From: Amborella trichopoda
Taxonomy: Eukaryota > Streptophyta > Magnoliopsida > Amborellales > Amborellaceae
NCBI RefSeq assembly: GCF_000471905.2
Contig: NW_006499973.1
Coordinates: 1,148,586 to 1,212,585 of the forward strand
Reading direction: 5' to 3'
DNA: 64,000 nt
The position numbers and the translations under genes are program-made. Below the pieces are notes generated by a model. That model saw only the letters and a list, made by a program, of their open reading frames with translations. It did not search any database and was not told the DNA's origin. Of this stretch, positions 33,400-44,489 are shown piece by piece. How positions within the stretch are numbered: the stretch's first letter is position 1; each line of letters starts with the position of its first letter.

Positions 33400-34460
33400 T
33401 TAGGGTCATATAGTTTGGACCAGGGCTATGCAGTTTAAGGTCATGCAGCATGGACCAAGGCGTGGATCGTCATGTTGGTAAAGCTACATCGGAATAGGCT
33501 GTGGATAGCAATCTGACTCCTTGGATATAAAGGTAGTTAAGGCTATACACAAGAGAAGGGTCTACGTGAAGGCGGAGACCTTACGAGGAAAGGCCAACGG
33601 AAGAGACTTCAATAGAGATTAGGAGGTTGAAGGCTGAAGCTTCATGTAACTCCACCGGGGATGACAAGCCGGAGCATAGGTGTAACCCTACTGAGGGTTG
33701 AAGAGGTAAAATGGACCCTTATTCCTTAGGGATAGTGGTTCGTAATAAGAAACGACTCGTACTGGGATGTGGTGCGAGACAAATCCATTGGGCATAAAGG
33801 GGGTAGGTATGCCCTTTGCGTACCTCTAAATCCATAAGGGATGTAGATGAAATACACCTTTAAGGAAGAGGTGGCTCACCCATCAATTGGAGCTATGTGT
33901 ATGGACCATTTGTCACACACTGTGTGCTACAGTTTTAGGGCCTTGTAGGCCGGACTGTGGCTATGCAGTTTAAAGTCATGCGACTAGGACTATGCAGTTT
34001 AAGGTCGTGCAACTAGAACATCGATATAGTTAAAGGTCATATAGTTTGGACCATTGCACTAAGCATTTTAACGTCATGCGGCTAGGACATGCACTATGGT
34101 TTAAGGTCACATAGCTAGACCATGATCATAAGTTTAAAGTCATGTGAATGAGGACTATGCAGTTGAGGGTCGTGCAACTAGACCTCCGCTACAGTTTTAA
34201 GTCATATAGTTTGGAACATGCAGTTTACAGTTGTGCACCACCTGGACCATGGCACTGCAGCTAAGGTCATGCGACTAGGACTGTGGCAATGCAGTTTAAG
34301 GTCATGCAGCTAGGACCGTGGCAACGCCGTTTTAGGTCATGCGGCTAGGACCGTGGCAGTGCAGTTTATGGTCAGGTATCGAGGACCATGGCAGTGCAGT
34401 TTAAGGTTTTGTGACTAGGACCAGGGCAGTGCAGTTTATGGTCATGCGGCTAGGACCATG
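33400..34460 (-). repeat. Tandem repeat array, 3' region of Z
   Basis: Inverted relative of the X array: plus-strand units TAGGACCRTGGCARTGCAGT and TTAAGGTCATGCRGC, densest at 34245-34460. A non-repetitive insert (33480-33900) has GGAGTTGAAG-type sequence like 45700-46110. This is Tat 3'-region repeat DNA. Confidence 0.85.
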
Positions 34461-35030
34461 GCTAGGGTGAGGGAACCAGACTCCATGAGGAGCAGAGCTG
34501 TCACTGGAGACTGGACTCCCTAAGGAGTGAGATAGTGGTGTAGGGGATGAACTTCCTGAGAACAATGGATCTTCTTGAGGCACTCTACATTAGTCAAGTC
34601 GAGGGGCTCAGCAATAGTCTCGGTAAAGCGCACGACGTTGGTCTAAGCACGCGGCAATAGCCTTTCGGGTGAAGCAGGCCACGATAGCCTCTTCGAGCCT
34701 CAGGCTCAAACGCCCAGGCTTGCGTTGATCGTTGTTTAAGAGCTGCATCGAGCTCACAAGAAACTCAGTGGAATTCCGATGAGTTTTGACAAACTGCTAA
34801 AGTGGGAAAACCAAGGAGAAGGGAAGCCTGCTTGGTTGCAGGGAAGCTTCTTAGGGATTCCGGTGGTTTTTCGCTAATATTTCCAACTATCAGAAAAGGG
34901 AAAGAACAAGGTCAATTGGGTTTTTCTGGCTGGAAAAGGAGCATTTCCTGCTAAATCCAAGGGAGAGTGGTGGGAAGGCTAACCGCCACTGTGGGGAGAT
35001 AGCTGGGGAAATCAAACAAACACGACTGTT
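34461..35030 (+). other. Element Z: antisense leader-like block
   Basis: Read on the plus strand (antisense to Z), it corresponds to the X block 20501-21240 inverted. GGTGGTTTTTCGCTAATATT (34863-34882) matches X GGTTTTCTGCTATTTCAGTT on its minus strand. It also carries a CGCACGACGTTGGTCTAAGC-type stretch (34629-34648). No ORF is conserved. Confidence 0.4.
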
Positions 35031-35234
35031 AATGGCCCACGGGAATTGGGGACGGTGGGAACCGAAGTACAATCAGAATGTGTACAACATTGAGTCGCAT
35101 GCGAAGCCGCTTTCATGCATCCCTAGGCGACGTAAGATGACAGCCACACTTGGGGACATGCTGCTTGTGTCGATACCCTCGCGCGGCATTGGCCTGCCCA
35201 TGGTGTTGATGGAATGCGGCATTGTGCTATGCGC
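35031..35234 (+). other. Open antisense stretch in Z before the foldback
   Basis: An ORF of 150 codons (35032-35484, plus) spans this stretch, the foldback and the following spacer. Its last 30 residues (LLEAKFSSTTVKYMLLCGWV) recur on the antisense strand of Q (~1500-1560), but the first part is not found elsewhere and the middle is foldback DNA. I do not regard it as a gene. Confidence 0.35.
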
Positions 35235-35400
35235 GGTGATAGCTGCACTCAATGTTGAGTCGTGTGCGGCGATGACCATGGATGGAGATGCTTCAACAAA
35301 TTGCAGCGGTAGCATCTCCATCCATGGTCATCGCCGCACACGACTCAACATTGGGTGCAGCTATCACCCAATGTGGAGGTCCTACCGCTGCAATTTGTTG
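35235..35400. repeat. 58-bp near-perfect foldback with nested second stem
   Basis: Arm 35235-35292 pairs with 35311-35368 (58 bp, one mismatch that is a G-T pair) around an 18-base loop. The loop plus one base of the right arm (35294-35312) is itself the exact reverse complement of 35382-35400 (19 bp). Such near-identity contrasts with the decayed surroundings. A template switch during copying is the simplest explanation. Confidence 0.9.
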
Positions 35401-35895
35401 GAAGCCAAGTTCTCCAGCACAACTGTGAAGTACATGTTGTTATGTGGATGGGTGTCCACAGTGAATAGGGCATGCTCTCCATGATGGGTCAGCTCCTTGT
35501 CAGAGAAGTCTGCCTTGTATACACGTCAGATATATTGAAGCTGACTAGGAAATGGTTGGCTTCTTCTTTTGACCTGTCTTTATCCTCTTTGGTGGCACTA
35601 AAGCTAACTTCTCCAAGTGGGGGTGCTTCTTCTTCATGAGGAGAGAATTTCTTTGGTGGGTTTGCCTCTTCTTCATGAGGAAGGCATTTATTTTGGCCTG
35701 TAGCCGTCTTCTTATCCCAGATGTAAGATCAATACTTTTGATATCTAGTGTTTTCTTTCCCATAGATGAGAGAGTTGTAACTTCCCTGATAATGGGTTTC
35801 TTGGCTTGTATTTTGTAACTCATTTTCATTGTAATAAAAAGATAATTTGTTCAGACCGCCCTACTTGTTTTGCATTTGAATCTATTTTTTTTAAC
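35401..35895 (-). other. Element Z: spacer just after pol
   Basis: Minus-strand counterpart of Q 1008-1650 (CCTCATGAAGAAGAGGCAAA and GAGTTACAAAATACAAGCC blocks). An ORF at 35545-35829 (minus) is Lys-rich and not conserved in frame with Q. Confidence 0.6.
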
Positions 35896-35900
35896 GTGCA

Positions 35901-37340
35901 TCATGGATAGTACTTCTTCAGGTATAGCTTGTTGATAGGGGGCATCGCCAACCCATCAGAGTTCGCTAGTTTATACGCCTCGTTTGGCATAACCTTCTGG
36001 ACTATGAATGGACCTTCCCACTTAGGCTCGAACATTCCTTTGCGACGCCCATGCATAATGCTCGGTATTTTGACTGCTAGTACTAAATCCCCATGAACAA
36101 GTGAATCAACCTTAACAGACTTGTCAAAGACTCTCTTCATTCTTCCTTGATTGAGCACGAGGTTCTGCTGAGCCTCTAGTCTCTTTTCATCAAGGGCATC
36201 CAGCTCTTGGTAGCGAAGCTTGACCCTCTTGTCCTCCGTTAGCCCCTAATGTATAGCGACATGGAGTGAGGGTATTTTGAATTTCAAGAGGTAAGACCAC
36301 CTCACCTCCATAAACCAGGGAATAAGGGGTGGAATTCGTAGCATTGCGAGTGGTGGTACAATAAGCCCCCAGAGCCTTAGGCAGCGTCTTGTGCCAGTTC
36401 TTCTTTGACTTTGAAACTAATTTCCAGAGTGTCCCAAAGAGAGTCTTGTTGAATGCCTTAGCTAAGCTATTGACTCGAGGGTAGTACATAGTTGAGTACT
36501 TCCACTCAAAACCAAACTGGTTGGCTAGGTGATCAACATGATGACTCCTGAATTAAGGGCCATTATCGGTCAAGAACCCCAAACCGGCATATGATGTGGT
36601 GCCGCATGAAGTTAGACACAGTGGTACCTAACACGAGTTTGAGATGCATTGCCTCAGCCCGTTTGGAGAAGTAATCTATCACCGCCAGAATGAAGACATG
36701 ACCCAAGGCTGAAGGAGGGTCGATGGGTCCTCCAATGTCCATAACCCACTGAGAAAAGAGCCTCGGTGTCATTGTAGGATGGAGGGGCTCCTGGGGCTGA
36801 TGAATGAGGCTCAAGTGAATTTGACACACCGGCATCTCTTGGCATAGTTTTGAGTGTCTGCCACAATGGAAGGCCAATAATAGTCGAGTCTGCATATGCG
36901 CATGTAGAGCTTAGGGCCTAAGTGATGCAACCCGCAGATGCCCGAGTGCACTGCTTCGAGCACTTTTCTTGCCTCTTGTGTATCAACGCATCTGAGGAGG
37001 ATTCCATAGAATGACGACGGAAGAGGACATCCCCATCGAGAAGGGTGTACTTGGTGGACATCAGTGGTATGTCGTTGCTCTCCGCTTGATCTTGAGGTAG
37101 CCTTCCATGTTTTACGAAGTCCATGATAGGCTCTCTCTAGTCTTCTACTTGTTCGACCTTCGCACACATCAGGTCGAAGAATTTGGGTTCCTGCTCCTTG
37201 AGTTCAGATTCTTTACCTTGAGACATCTCCTGCTCTACCTTAATAACATCCTTAGCTGCAAGGAGCGCTCCGAATGGATAAGGTGAGCATTGAAGGAAGA
37301 CATCCCTTTCATCATCTGCGTCAACCTCGGTCCTCAAGTC
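35901..37340 (-). pseudogene. Element Z: integrase, complete in outline, decayed
   Basis: N-terminal zinc-binding part: EAVHSGICGLHHLGPKLYMR, RICRLDYYWPSIVADTQNYA and KRC-x2-C (36811-36960), an HHCC domain. The core carries MDIGGPIDPPSALGHVF (first Asp), a frameshifted TDNGP (~36565, second Asp) and SLAKAFNKTL, where the catalytic Glu is Lys (AAG at 36457-36459, minus). C-terminal: FEPKWEGPFIVQKVMPNEAY (GPY/F motif) and a stop near 35900. No chromodomain. Stops and at least three frame changes. An acidic connector (37137-37337, minus) links it to RNase H. This is the same protein as at 1-1007. Confidence 0.93.
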
Positions 37341-37950
37341 AACATGTCTCCATTCGGTTACCTAGACTGGAGTAGACCAGCTGAAGAGAATTGGATGGTG
37401 GCACGAGCATTGGATGGTGGCGCCAAGCTTTAAGAGCACGTTGCCCTGCGAGTTTAGCCTTCTAGGGAAGTGACATTAGGGGAAATCATCAAACTGAGCC
37501 ATACAAGTTTTGACCGTGTCATGCTAAGGCTTGAGAGTTTTCTTTCCTTACGTCATAAATCCCTTTAAGTTGCCGGATGACCAACTCAAAGTCACCGAAG
37601 ATGTTTAGGTGCTCGAGGTCTTGTTCATGGGAAATCTCCAGTCCAATTATGAGGGCTTGATACTATACTTCATTATGAGAAAACGCCTCTGCGAGTGAGA
37701 AGGTTAGAGGAATCATCCCTCCATTAAGAGTCACAAACACAACTCTAACACCCTCTCTGTCAGACTGGAATACTCCGTCGAAGTACATCTCCCAGGGCCG
37801 AGTCAGTGCTGTGCAGAAAACTTCCTCATCCGGGAGATCACTTGACAAGGGAGACTCCGAAGGCACTGGGTGAGCTGCGAGGAAATCTGTTAGAGCTTGT
37901 CCTTTAACTGCTTTCTATGGAACATACGTGATGTCGAACTCCATCAGCAA
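37341..37950 (-). pseudogene. Element Z: second (archaeal-like) RNase H
   Basis: PWEMYFDGVFQSDREGVRVV and FVTLNGGMIPLTFSLAEAFS (37663-37800) are the RVT_3-type RNase H with the first catalytic Asp in YFDG. The catalytic Glu codon (NVAEY in relatives) is TAG here (SHNEV, stop, YQALIIGLE, ~37655-37668). FGDFELVIRQLKG follows near 37570. A second RNase H between the first one and integrase is a known hallmark of the Tat lineage. It degrades the RNA strand of RNA-DNA hybrids. Confidence 0.88.
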
Positions 37951-38345
37951 TAATGCCCACTTGGCCAACATTTTGAAAAGCATGGTCAAATCATAAGGAA
38001 CTTGACTGGATCTGCCTTGGAGATTAATTTGAGCTCGTGACCAAGGAAGTAATGGTGGAGATTCTATACCATGAAGATCAAGGCTAGGCACATCTTTTCG
38101 ATGGGAGGGTAATTCTTCTCCGCACCTTGCATTATGCTGCTGAGATAATAGAGCGCTGTCCCTTTTCCCCCATAATAGTTATGTTCCTGGAGTTCCCCGA
38201 GTGACTCATCAAGGGTGGTCACGTACAGGATAAGAGGCCTCCCTAGCACCGGGGTGGAGAGTACCGGTGGATTCAACAGGTATTGCTTAATGTCATCGAG
38301 CGCCACTTGTCATGCCTCATCCGAGTGTCCTTCTTCAAGAGGTGT
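37951..38345 (-). pseudogene. Element Z: RT-associated RNase H
   Basis: MALDDIKQYLLNPPVLSTPV, RPLILYVTTLDESLGEL, KGTALYYLSSIMQGAEKNYP and PIEKMCLALIFMVQNLHHYF (38064-38306 and on) are the RNase H-like domain that follows RT in Ty3/gypsy elements. ELKLISKADPVKFLM (~38000) and the link to the second RNase H follow with stops. Confidence 0.88.
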
Positions 38346-39330
38346 GAAAAGGGTCTGCATCATCCTAAAAGGTTCAAGATGAACCTCCAGATGTAGGCGA
38401 GCCGTTCTTGGAGAGACCGCAGTTCATGGAGGGTTGTAGGTAGCAGCATGTCATGAATTGCTTTAGTTTTGACCGGCTCGATCTCTAGTCCATGGTACCT
38501 CACAATGAACCCTAAGAATTTTACCGAGCATATGACAAGGCGCATTTCTAGTGGTTCATCTTTAGTTGGTGACGTCGCAGTCTTTCAAATATCTTTTTAA
38601 GGTCTTGCATATGAGTGTCTTTTGTTTCGAACTTTACCACCAAGTCGTTCAAATAGCATTCGGCCTCCTTGTGAATCATGTCTTTGAAGATGGTCGTCAT
38701 GGCTCACTGATACATGGCACTGGCATTTTTTAACCCGAAAGGCATCACAGCGTAGTAGAAGATACCTTTTGGGGTCAAGAACACACTGGCCTCCCTATCC
38801 TCTGACGCCATACTGATTTGATTGTAACTAGGGTACCCGTCCATGAAGGAGAAGATCTAGCAATGAGTTGTGGAATCAACCAGCATCTCGGTGAACGATA
38901 GGGGACATTCGTCTATGGGCAGTAAGCAATGTTCAAATCGTGAAAGTCAATGCAGGTTCTGATTTAGCCATTTTTCTTCTTCACTGAGACAACATTTGCC
39001 AACCATCTTTGGGCATTTGACTTCAAGTATGAATCCGGCTTGCTTGAGCTTGTCTACCTCGACATCGATCTGCATCTTAAGGTTGGGTCTGAACCTTCTT
39101 GATTTCTGCTTCATGGTTTTCATGGATGGATCAATGTCGAGACGATGAAGAGCGATTTGAGGTTTTAGACCGGGCATCTCATGGTAATGCCAAGAGAAGA
39201 CATCCCGATTTTCTTGAAGGAGGGAGGTATAACTTTCTTTCTCTTCTGGGGACATTTTTGTTGAGATGATACTTGGCCTCGAATCAGCCTCATCCCCCAG
39301 GTTGATCTCTTCAAGCTCATTACCCATGGC
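38346..39330 (-). pseudogene. Element Z: reverse transcriptase
   Basis: Blocks in order on the minus strand: PEEKESYTSLLQENRDVFSW, HYHEMPGLKPQIALHRLDID, FRPNLKMQIDVEVDKLKQAG (39000-39260); then FMDGYPSYNQISMASEDREA, FLTPKGIFYYAVMPFGLKNA (38730-38860); CYLNDLVVK at ~38635-38660, where YVDD is expected; VKFLGFIVRYHGLEIEPVKT (38460-38525). RT copies element RNA to cDNA. The YVDD motif reads YLND (38644-38655), with the first catalytic Asp changed, and stops occur between blocks, so it is inactive. Confidence 0.93.
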
Positions 39331-39786
39331 AAGACTGCCTTCTTCCCACTCGTTTGGAGCTTGTTGGAGCTCCTCGTTAGGGGATTCATCAGTATTCTCA
39401 TTGACCTCAAATGCGAAAACCTATGATCATGACATCTAGGCTTCTAGGAGGGACCATTGTGGGAGAAGACCCCCGGTCTCCGACTGGTCCAGGCAATAGA
39501 AGGGTCATCTACGAACGGGGAGTCCATGACCTCCTGACTTTGATCACTTGGTGCTTGCCCAGAGCTGGACGACATTTCATGCACTTGGATCAAATGGCTG
39601 GCCTCGTGGGAATAGGAGCTCAAAGATGGCTCAGTTTTGATTCGGGCTGCCAAGGGGTCAGCAACTGTTGAGAATCCAGCCGCTTAGGCAACATCTCTCG
39701 AAGGCACTCTTGTTGCGATTCTCTGAGGCTGGTGGTTCCGAGCTCTCTATCTAGAAAATCAAAATAAGGGCATCGCCGAGCGGCAC
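39331..39786 (-). pseudogene. Element Z: linker joined directly to the LTR
   Basis: Reading from the LTR end: SAARRCPYFDFLDRELGTTS (39727-39786), SSYSHEASHLIQVHEMSSSS and LQQAPNEWEE-type sequence to RT. It aligns with X from base 18835. Gag, the Cys/His modules, the primer site and the leader are absent, and the protease is missing between ~39480 and ~39400. Z thus lost everything before this linker. Confidence 0.75.
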
Positions 39787-40639
39787 TAATTAAATGCCTC
39801 GATCTCGCCCTCGCCCTCCAGATCATGAAGGATCCGGCGACGTGCATTTCGAGTTTCGAGGGAGACCCAGAACGTTTATGAGATCGCTTTCTTAGGAACC
39901 TCATTCGAAAACATGGGCAGGTGTTACCAACCAGTGAGAGAGGAATTTTGAAGGAGGGTTCGAGACTTACTCAAGCTGACTCACATGGGCGCCCTCTTAG
40001 ATCATGCAGAAAGCCCCCCAGTAATAGAACTGGTTCGAAATCGCCTCCCTTGGCTTCTATTTTTCTTATTTTCTACTTTTCTGCAACCACGCATGTATAT
40101 GGAAAAGGTTATGGGATAGGTGGGTCAGACCTCACCCTCTTCCTCTCATATGATCATACACAAGCATGGGCATTCAAAAAGAAGAAAGAAAGATGGGGGA
40201 GAGAAGAATTGACCAAGCGAGCAAATCAAAGCACTGACTAGGCTGGTTGATAATTAGACTAATGTGGTAGCAAAACAGGCTTGATAATGAAGACCGGCTC
40301 ATGAAATCACTACTAGACATTATTACCAATGTCGACCAGCTAAGCACGATGGTTAGTTTGTCGTGGTAGTAAAGCGGGCCAAGTGATCTTGATGCAACAA
40401 CATTACCGCTAGATGACAGGCTTACCATGGGATGCTAACCTCAATCCCCCTTAGTCGAATGCAAGAGTAGTAGAAGAATGATTGAAGAGAAGAAGGGAAT
40501 AAAAAGAAGGAGAGAGAAGAAAGAAGAGAGGAGGGAGAAGAAGGAAGAGAGGAGGGAGAAGAAGGGAGAGAAGATGTAGTCGGCACTAGCCATTGCCGAC
40601 TATTTAGGAAGATGAGGGAGAAAGGAAGCTGTCGACGCT

Positions 40640-41160
40640 ATGTCTTGCCACCTAACAGAATAAGAGAGAGAAAACAAGTTAGTGTTAAGTCTCGTCGACT
40701 AACAGAGGAAGAGAGAGAAAACCAATCGACGTGAGGTCTCGCTAACTGATAAAGGAAGAGAGAGAAAATCAGTCGATGTTAGGTTTCACTAATTGAAAGA
40801 GGAAGAGAGAGAAAACCAGTTGACACTAGGTCTCACCGACTGACAGAGGAAGAGAGAGAAACCCAGTCGATGTTAGGTCTCGATGACTAACAGAGGAAAA
40901 GGGAGAAAACCAATCAGCTGAAAGTCTCACCAACTGACAGAGGAAGAGAGAGAAACTCAGTCGGTGCTAGGTCTCACCGACTGAGAGATGAAGAGAGAGA
41001 AACTAGTCAGCACTAGGTCTCGCTAACTAATAGAGGAAGAGAGAGAAAACCAGTCGGTGCTAGATCTCAACTACTGATAGAGGAAGAGAGAGAAACTCAA
41101 TCAGCACTATGTCTCGCTGACTGATAGAGAGAGAGGAGATCAACCTGTGTTAAGCCTCGT
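40640..41160 (-). repeat. ~48-bp tandem array inside LTR
   Basis: About ten units read GAGGAAGAGAGAGAAAACCA then GTCGATGTTAGGTCTCACCG and ACTGACA on the plus strand. Starts near 40702, 40750, 40798 and 40846 give a period of 47-48 bp. The X LTRs have no such array at this place. Confidence 0.9.
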
Positions 41161-41194
41161 CGGTTGCATCAAAAGGGGACAAATAGAGATAGAG

Positions 41195-41470
41195 ATGAGA
41201 GGAGAAGATGTAGAAAGAGACAGGGAAAAGAGAGAGAAAGAGAGATAAGAGAGAGAGAAGAGAGAGAGAGAGAGAGAAGAGAGANNNNNNNNNNNNNNNN
41301 NNNNAAATAGAGAAGAGAGAGAAATAGAGAGAAGAGAGAAAGAGAGAAAGAGAGGGAAATAGAGAGAAGAGAAAGAAAGTGAGAGAAAAGAAGGAGAGAG
41401 AAGGAGGAGAGAGAAAGTTACCTACCCCAAGAGTACTGGCCCTTTTATTCTCTCTCCTCTCTTTCTCTCC
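41195..41470. repeat. GA-rich microsatellite with assembly gap
   Basis: GAGAGA/GAGAAA tract on the plus strand, with 20 N at 41285-41304 inside the purest part, so its true length is unknown. It corresponds to the pyrimidine tract of the X LTRs after the TATA box (13330-13430). Confidence 0.9.
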
Positions 41471-42885
41471 AAGATGTACTCATAGGCTCAAGCAAGGAAT
41501 CAAAATGTTTATTCAATCTTCAAACAATCAATTGAAGGCCGAGGGGTCCCTTTTACAATGAGGCAGTGCCTGTTTATATAGAATTATGCCCAAACATGGG
41601 GGGATTGCTCAAAATTGGACCTAATTTCTTAACATTATGATTTAATTGAATTAAAAGAAATTCTAAAAATGGGTACAAAATGACTGTTTTGCCCCTGCCA
41701 AACAATTTGTGGAATTTCAGAACAGTCCCTGTTGCTGCTAGAGAACTTGCGTGATCTTTCGTGGCAGACCCGAGGTGGCTCTGATGCCCGTTTGATTGAA
41801 ATATTATTGTTTTCTTGTAGGGCACGACATGGCGATCGTTTTGATACCAACTTCATGCCATGAATCATGTTTTTGAGTCAGGATCACAAGACTTGAAATT
41901 TGTTTGAATCTTGGAATCTTCAGATCAATAGTGCTCTCATTCCTTGAAGTTTTTCGATTATTTTTTCATCGTAGTGCACTAAGAATGTTGTCATGATCGC
42001 ATGGTAATAAACAGGATGCGATTTGGAGCCCGGACGAAGATTTCGTAACTTTTGAGTTTTGGCCCAAACCAAGAATCCGGCGGTAGGAATTTCACTTACT
42101 TCATCGGCTTTATGCATGAAATCTAACCATCCATTATGTACAGGGTTCAGACCAATGATAGCCCTGAACCTTACGCACACAATGGAATTGGTTTCACGTT
42201 GATCCGTTGCACGAGTGTCCTGATTTGGTCCATCGAGCGACGCGTGTCACTGCTGAATTTTCTGCAATTTCTTCACGGATCAACAACTTCTCTCTACCTT
42301 TTCTCCTTGCTCGGACATCGTCTCGGGGCGTGCCACATCGAATTATTCATCTTGATGAGATAAATACGCAAAACAAAATTTGGGAGCGATCCGACTTAGA
42401 ACGTGTGAGTTATGGGCCTCGAAAGTGACTGCTCGTGACTATACAAACAACCACCTTTAGTGGTGTTTTGGTGCACTGAGGCCACATGGGAATAGTGTGC
42501 GACCCCTCTTATTTCAATGTTTTGCGCATATCTTTGTCTTGGAGTATGAGATTAAGCTGAAACTTGACCCATGGAAGTTTTCGATCATGTGGAATCTAAT
42601 GGCAGTGGTCCCACAATGATTTAGTACACTGAAAATGTTGTTTCAGTTGTAGGGTCTGTTTCACGGTGCTAGAGGCCATTTTCTGAAAGTTGTTCCTTTG
42701 TGTTCACTGCCTTAGACATGTTGGAATGTGACGAAACATAGCAAGTGGTCTTTTGGACTACTGATGAAAATTTTGACCAATTCTGGTGCCCATCAAAGAC
42801 TGGCAGGAATTTTTACTGTTTTGTAGGCTTTATGGACCTACTTCTTACCAGGGACCAAGGTGCTGAAATATACGTTCAAACAGCT

Positions 42886-44489
42886 TGCCCCACTGAATGT
42901 TGTGCTTCAAGAGAAGTGAGAAGGAAAATCAATCGAAAAGTTTCCTAAGTTTCCTTCGGCTTTTACGTTTTTCCTTCCTAGCCATAGGACCACATAAATG
43001 TCGAGGAGATTCATGTAATGGTGTAACTAGGCTACTTAGAAGTAGGGATGCATTATTCGTGGGTCCGTCCATGGAGAATTTCTGAGGAGAAGAGACTTTT
43101 TTGAGGGATCTTGTCAAAGTCCTCACCCTTGTGCGGACTATTTGTGATTTTGAATCTGAGGATTTTATACAGACCTCGTCAGTCAGAATCAGGCCCATCT
43201 GGCAATTGAGTGCCATGGCGAAGGCCATTGTTCCCATTTGGTCTAAGTTCGTTGGTTTGCTTTTGTAGGTGTTGTTTCCTGCTACACCAAGTTTGCTTTT
43301 GACGTTCGGAGTACCATTTTGGGTCTCACTACTGGGTCCAATCGGGGGCAGTGTTAACCGGTCCCAAAGGTTTGCGCCTGTTAGCTAGGCGAGCTAAAGT
43401 CTTTGACAGGTTCTCCCCTTGCTTTGTCAGTTTCTTACCTTTGTAATGTTTACTTCTTAGAGTGTAATGGTGACTTCGTGAGAATAATGTTCTTCCTCAT
43501 GAGACTTATCTTGCCATCTTAGCAAGTCTTCTGTCTTTCAAGTCCTTTTGCAATTGGACTCAGACTGTCAGAATCTTTTCCTTCATGGTCATGTTTTTAT
43601 GTCCCCAGGGATTTTATTCTTTTGAGTGAGGATTGAAGCGGCCTATTGAGGCAAGTGCTGCATCAACTTGTTTATTTATTCAAGCGTCCTTTGAGAATTT
43701 TTGCTTAGTCTTGGGAAGCAGTGCCATAGAGACCGTTTTCATCGACTTCTTTTTATGGGGTTCTTTTACCCATGACCTTCTGGTCATGTCCACTCTTTTT
43801 TTTTCATTCTTGCTCACAATGCCCTTTCGGGTTTTCACCGTGCCCATTTTTTTTCTTACCGAAATTCTTTTACTCATGGTTTCGTGACCATGCCCATCTG
43901 TCATTTTTACTCATAACTCTCCCTTGTTCAGGTATACACTATGCCCGTTGTTCTTTTATCTTTTTCTTTGTGAAGGCGTGTTTAAGGTCACACCTCCAGG
44001 ACCTGTGCAAAACAATTTAACGTCATGCAGCCTGGATGTGCACTATGGTTTAAAGTCATACAGCTGGACCGTGATGGTGATGGATTGCAGTCTATGAAGG
44101 CCATGGAGTGAGTATGGTGGTGGTTTGGCTCACTTGGGGAGATGGCTTGGGGCTACCTATGAGAGATGGATGATGTATGAAATATGAGTGGACGATGGTG
44201 ACCCACTAACTTACAATGATTATGGATGACAGGATGGTTCGCCTTTTTGTCAGCATGGGTGAGACTCACTGGGGAATAAGGTACGAGGATGAAATGAATG
44301 GACTCACTGAGGAGGTAATGAAGGGGGTGCGCACACACTATTAGGTAGGTTAGGAAAGGCATGCGTGAAAGTGCACATAAAGGCGTGTGCGCGTATGTGG
44401 GGGCAAGTTTATGGTCAGGCCTCCGTGACCTGGGCAAAGCAGTTTATCATCATGCCAGCAGGACATGCACTATGGTTTAAGATTATATA
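42886..44489 (-). other. 3' tail of element T
   Basis: Minus-strand counterpart of X 22020-23518, starting with the polypurine tract. It includes a GGACCTGGGCAAAGCAG-type block and the stretch at 44050-44420 shared with X and Z. Open frames (e.g. 43633-43887) are fortuitous. Confidence 0.7.

Larger units (their letters stand above)
39787..42885 (-). repeat. LTR shared by Z (5' LTR) and T (3' LTR), ~3.1 kb
   Basis: On the minus strand it starts AGCTGTTTGAACGTATATTT at 42885 (TG mutated to AG) and ends GAGGCATTTAATTA at 39787. It has a polypurine tract on its right (42886-42895, CAGTGGGGCA on minus) and coding sequence on its left. It is therefore 3' LTR of one unit and 5' LTR of the next. TATATAAA at 41573-41580 (minus). 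It is longer than the others because of a 48-bp array and a GA tract; a 20-base gap lies at 41285-41304. Confidence 0.85.

Noticed and set aside
35032..35484. 150-codon plus-strand frame as an antisense gene of Z
   Set aside because: Its middle is the foldback, so most of the protein is an inverted copy of itself in another frame; only the last 30 residues are shared with Q.
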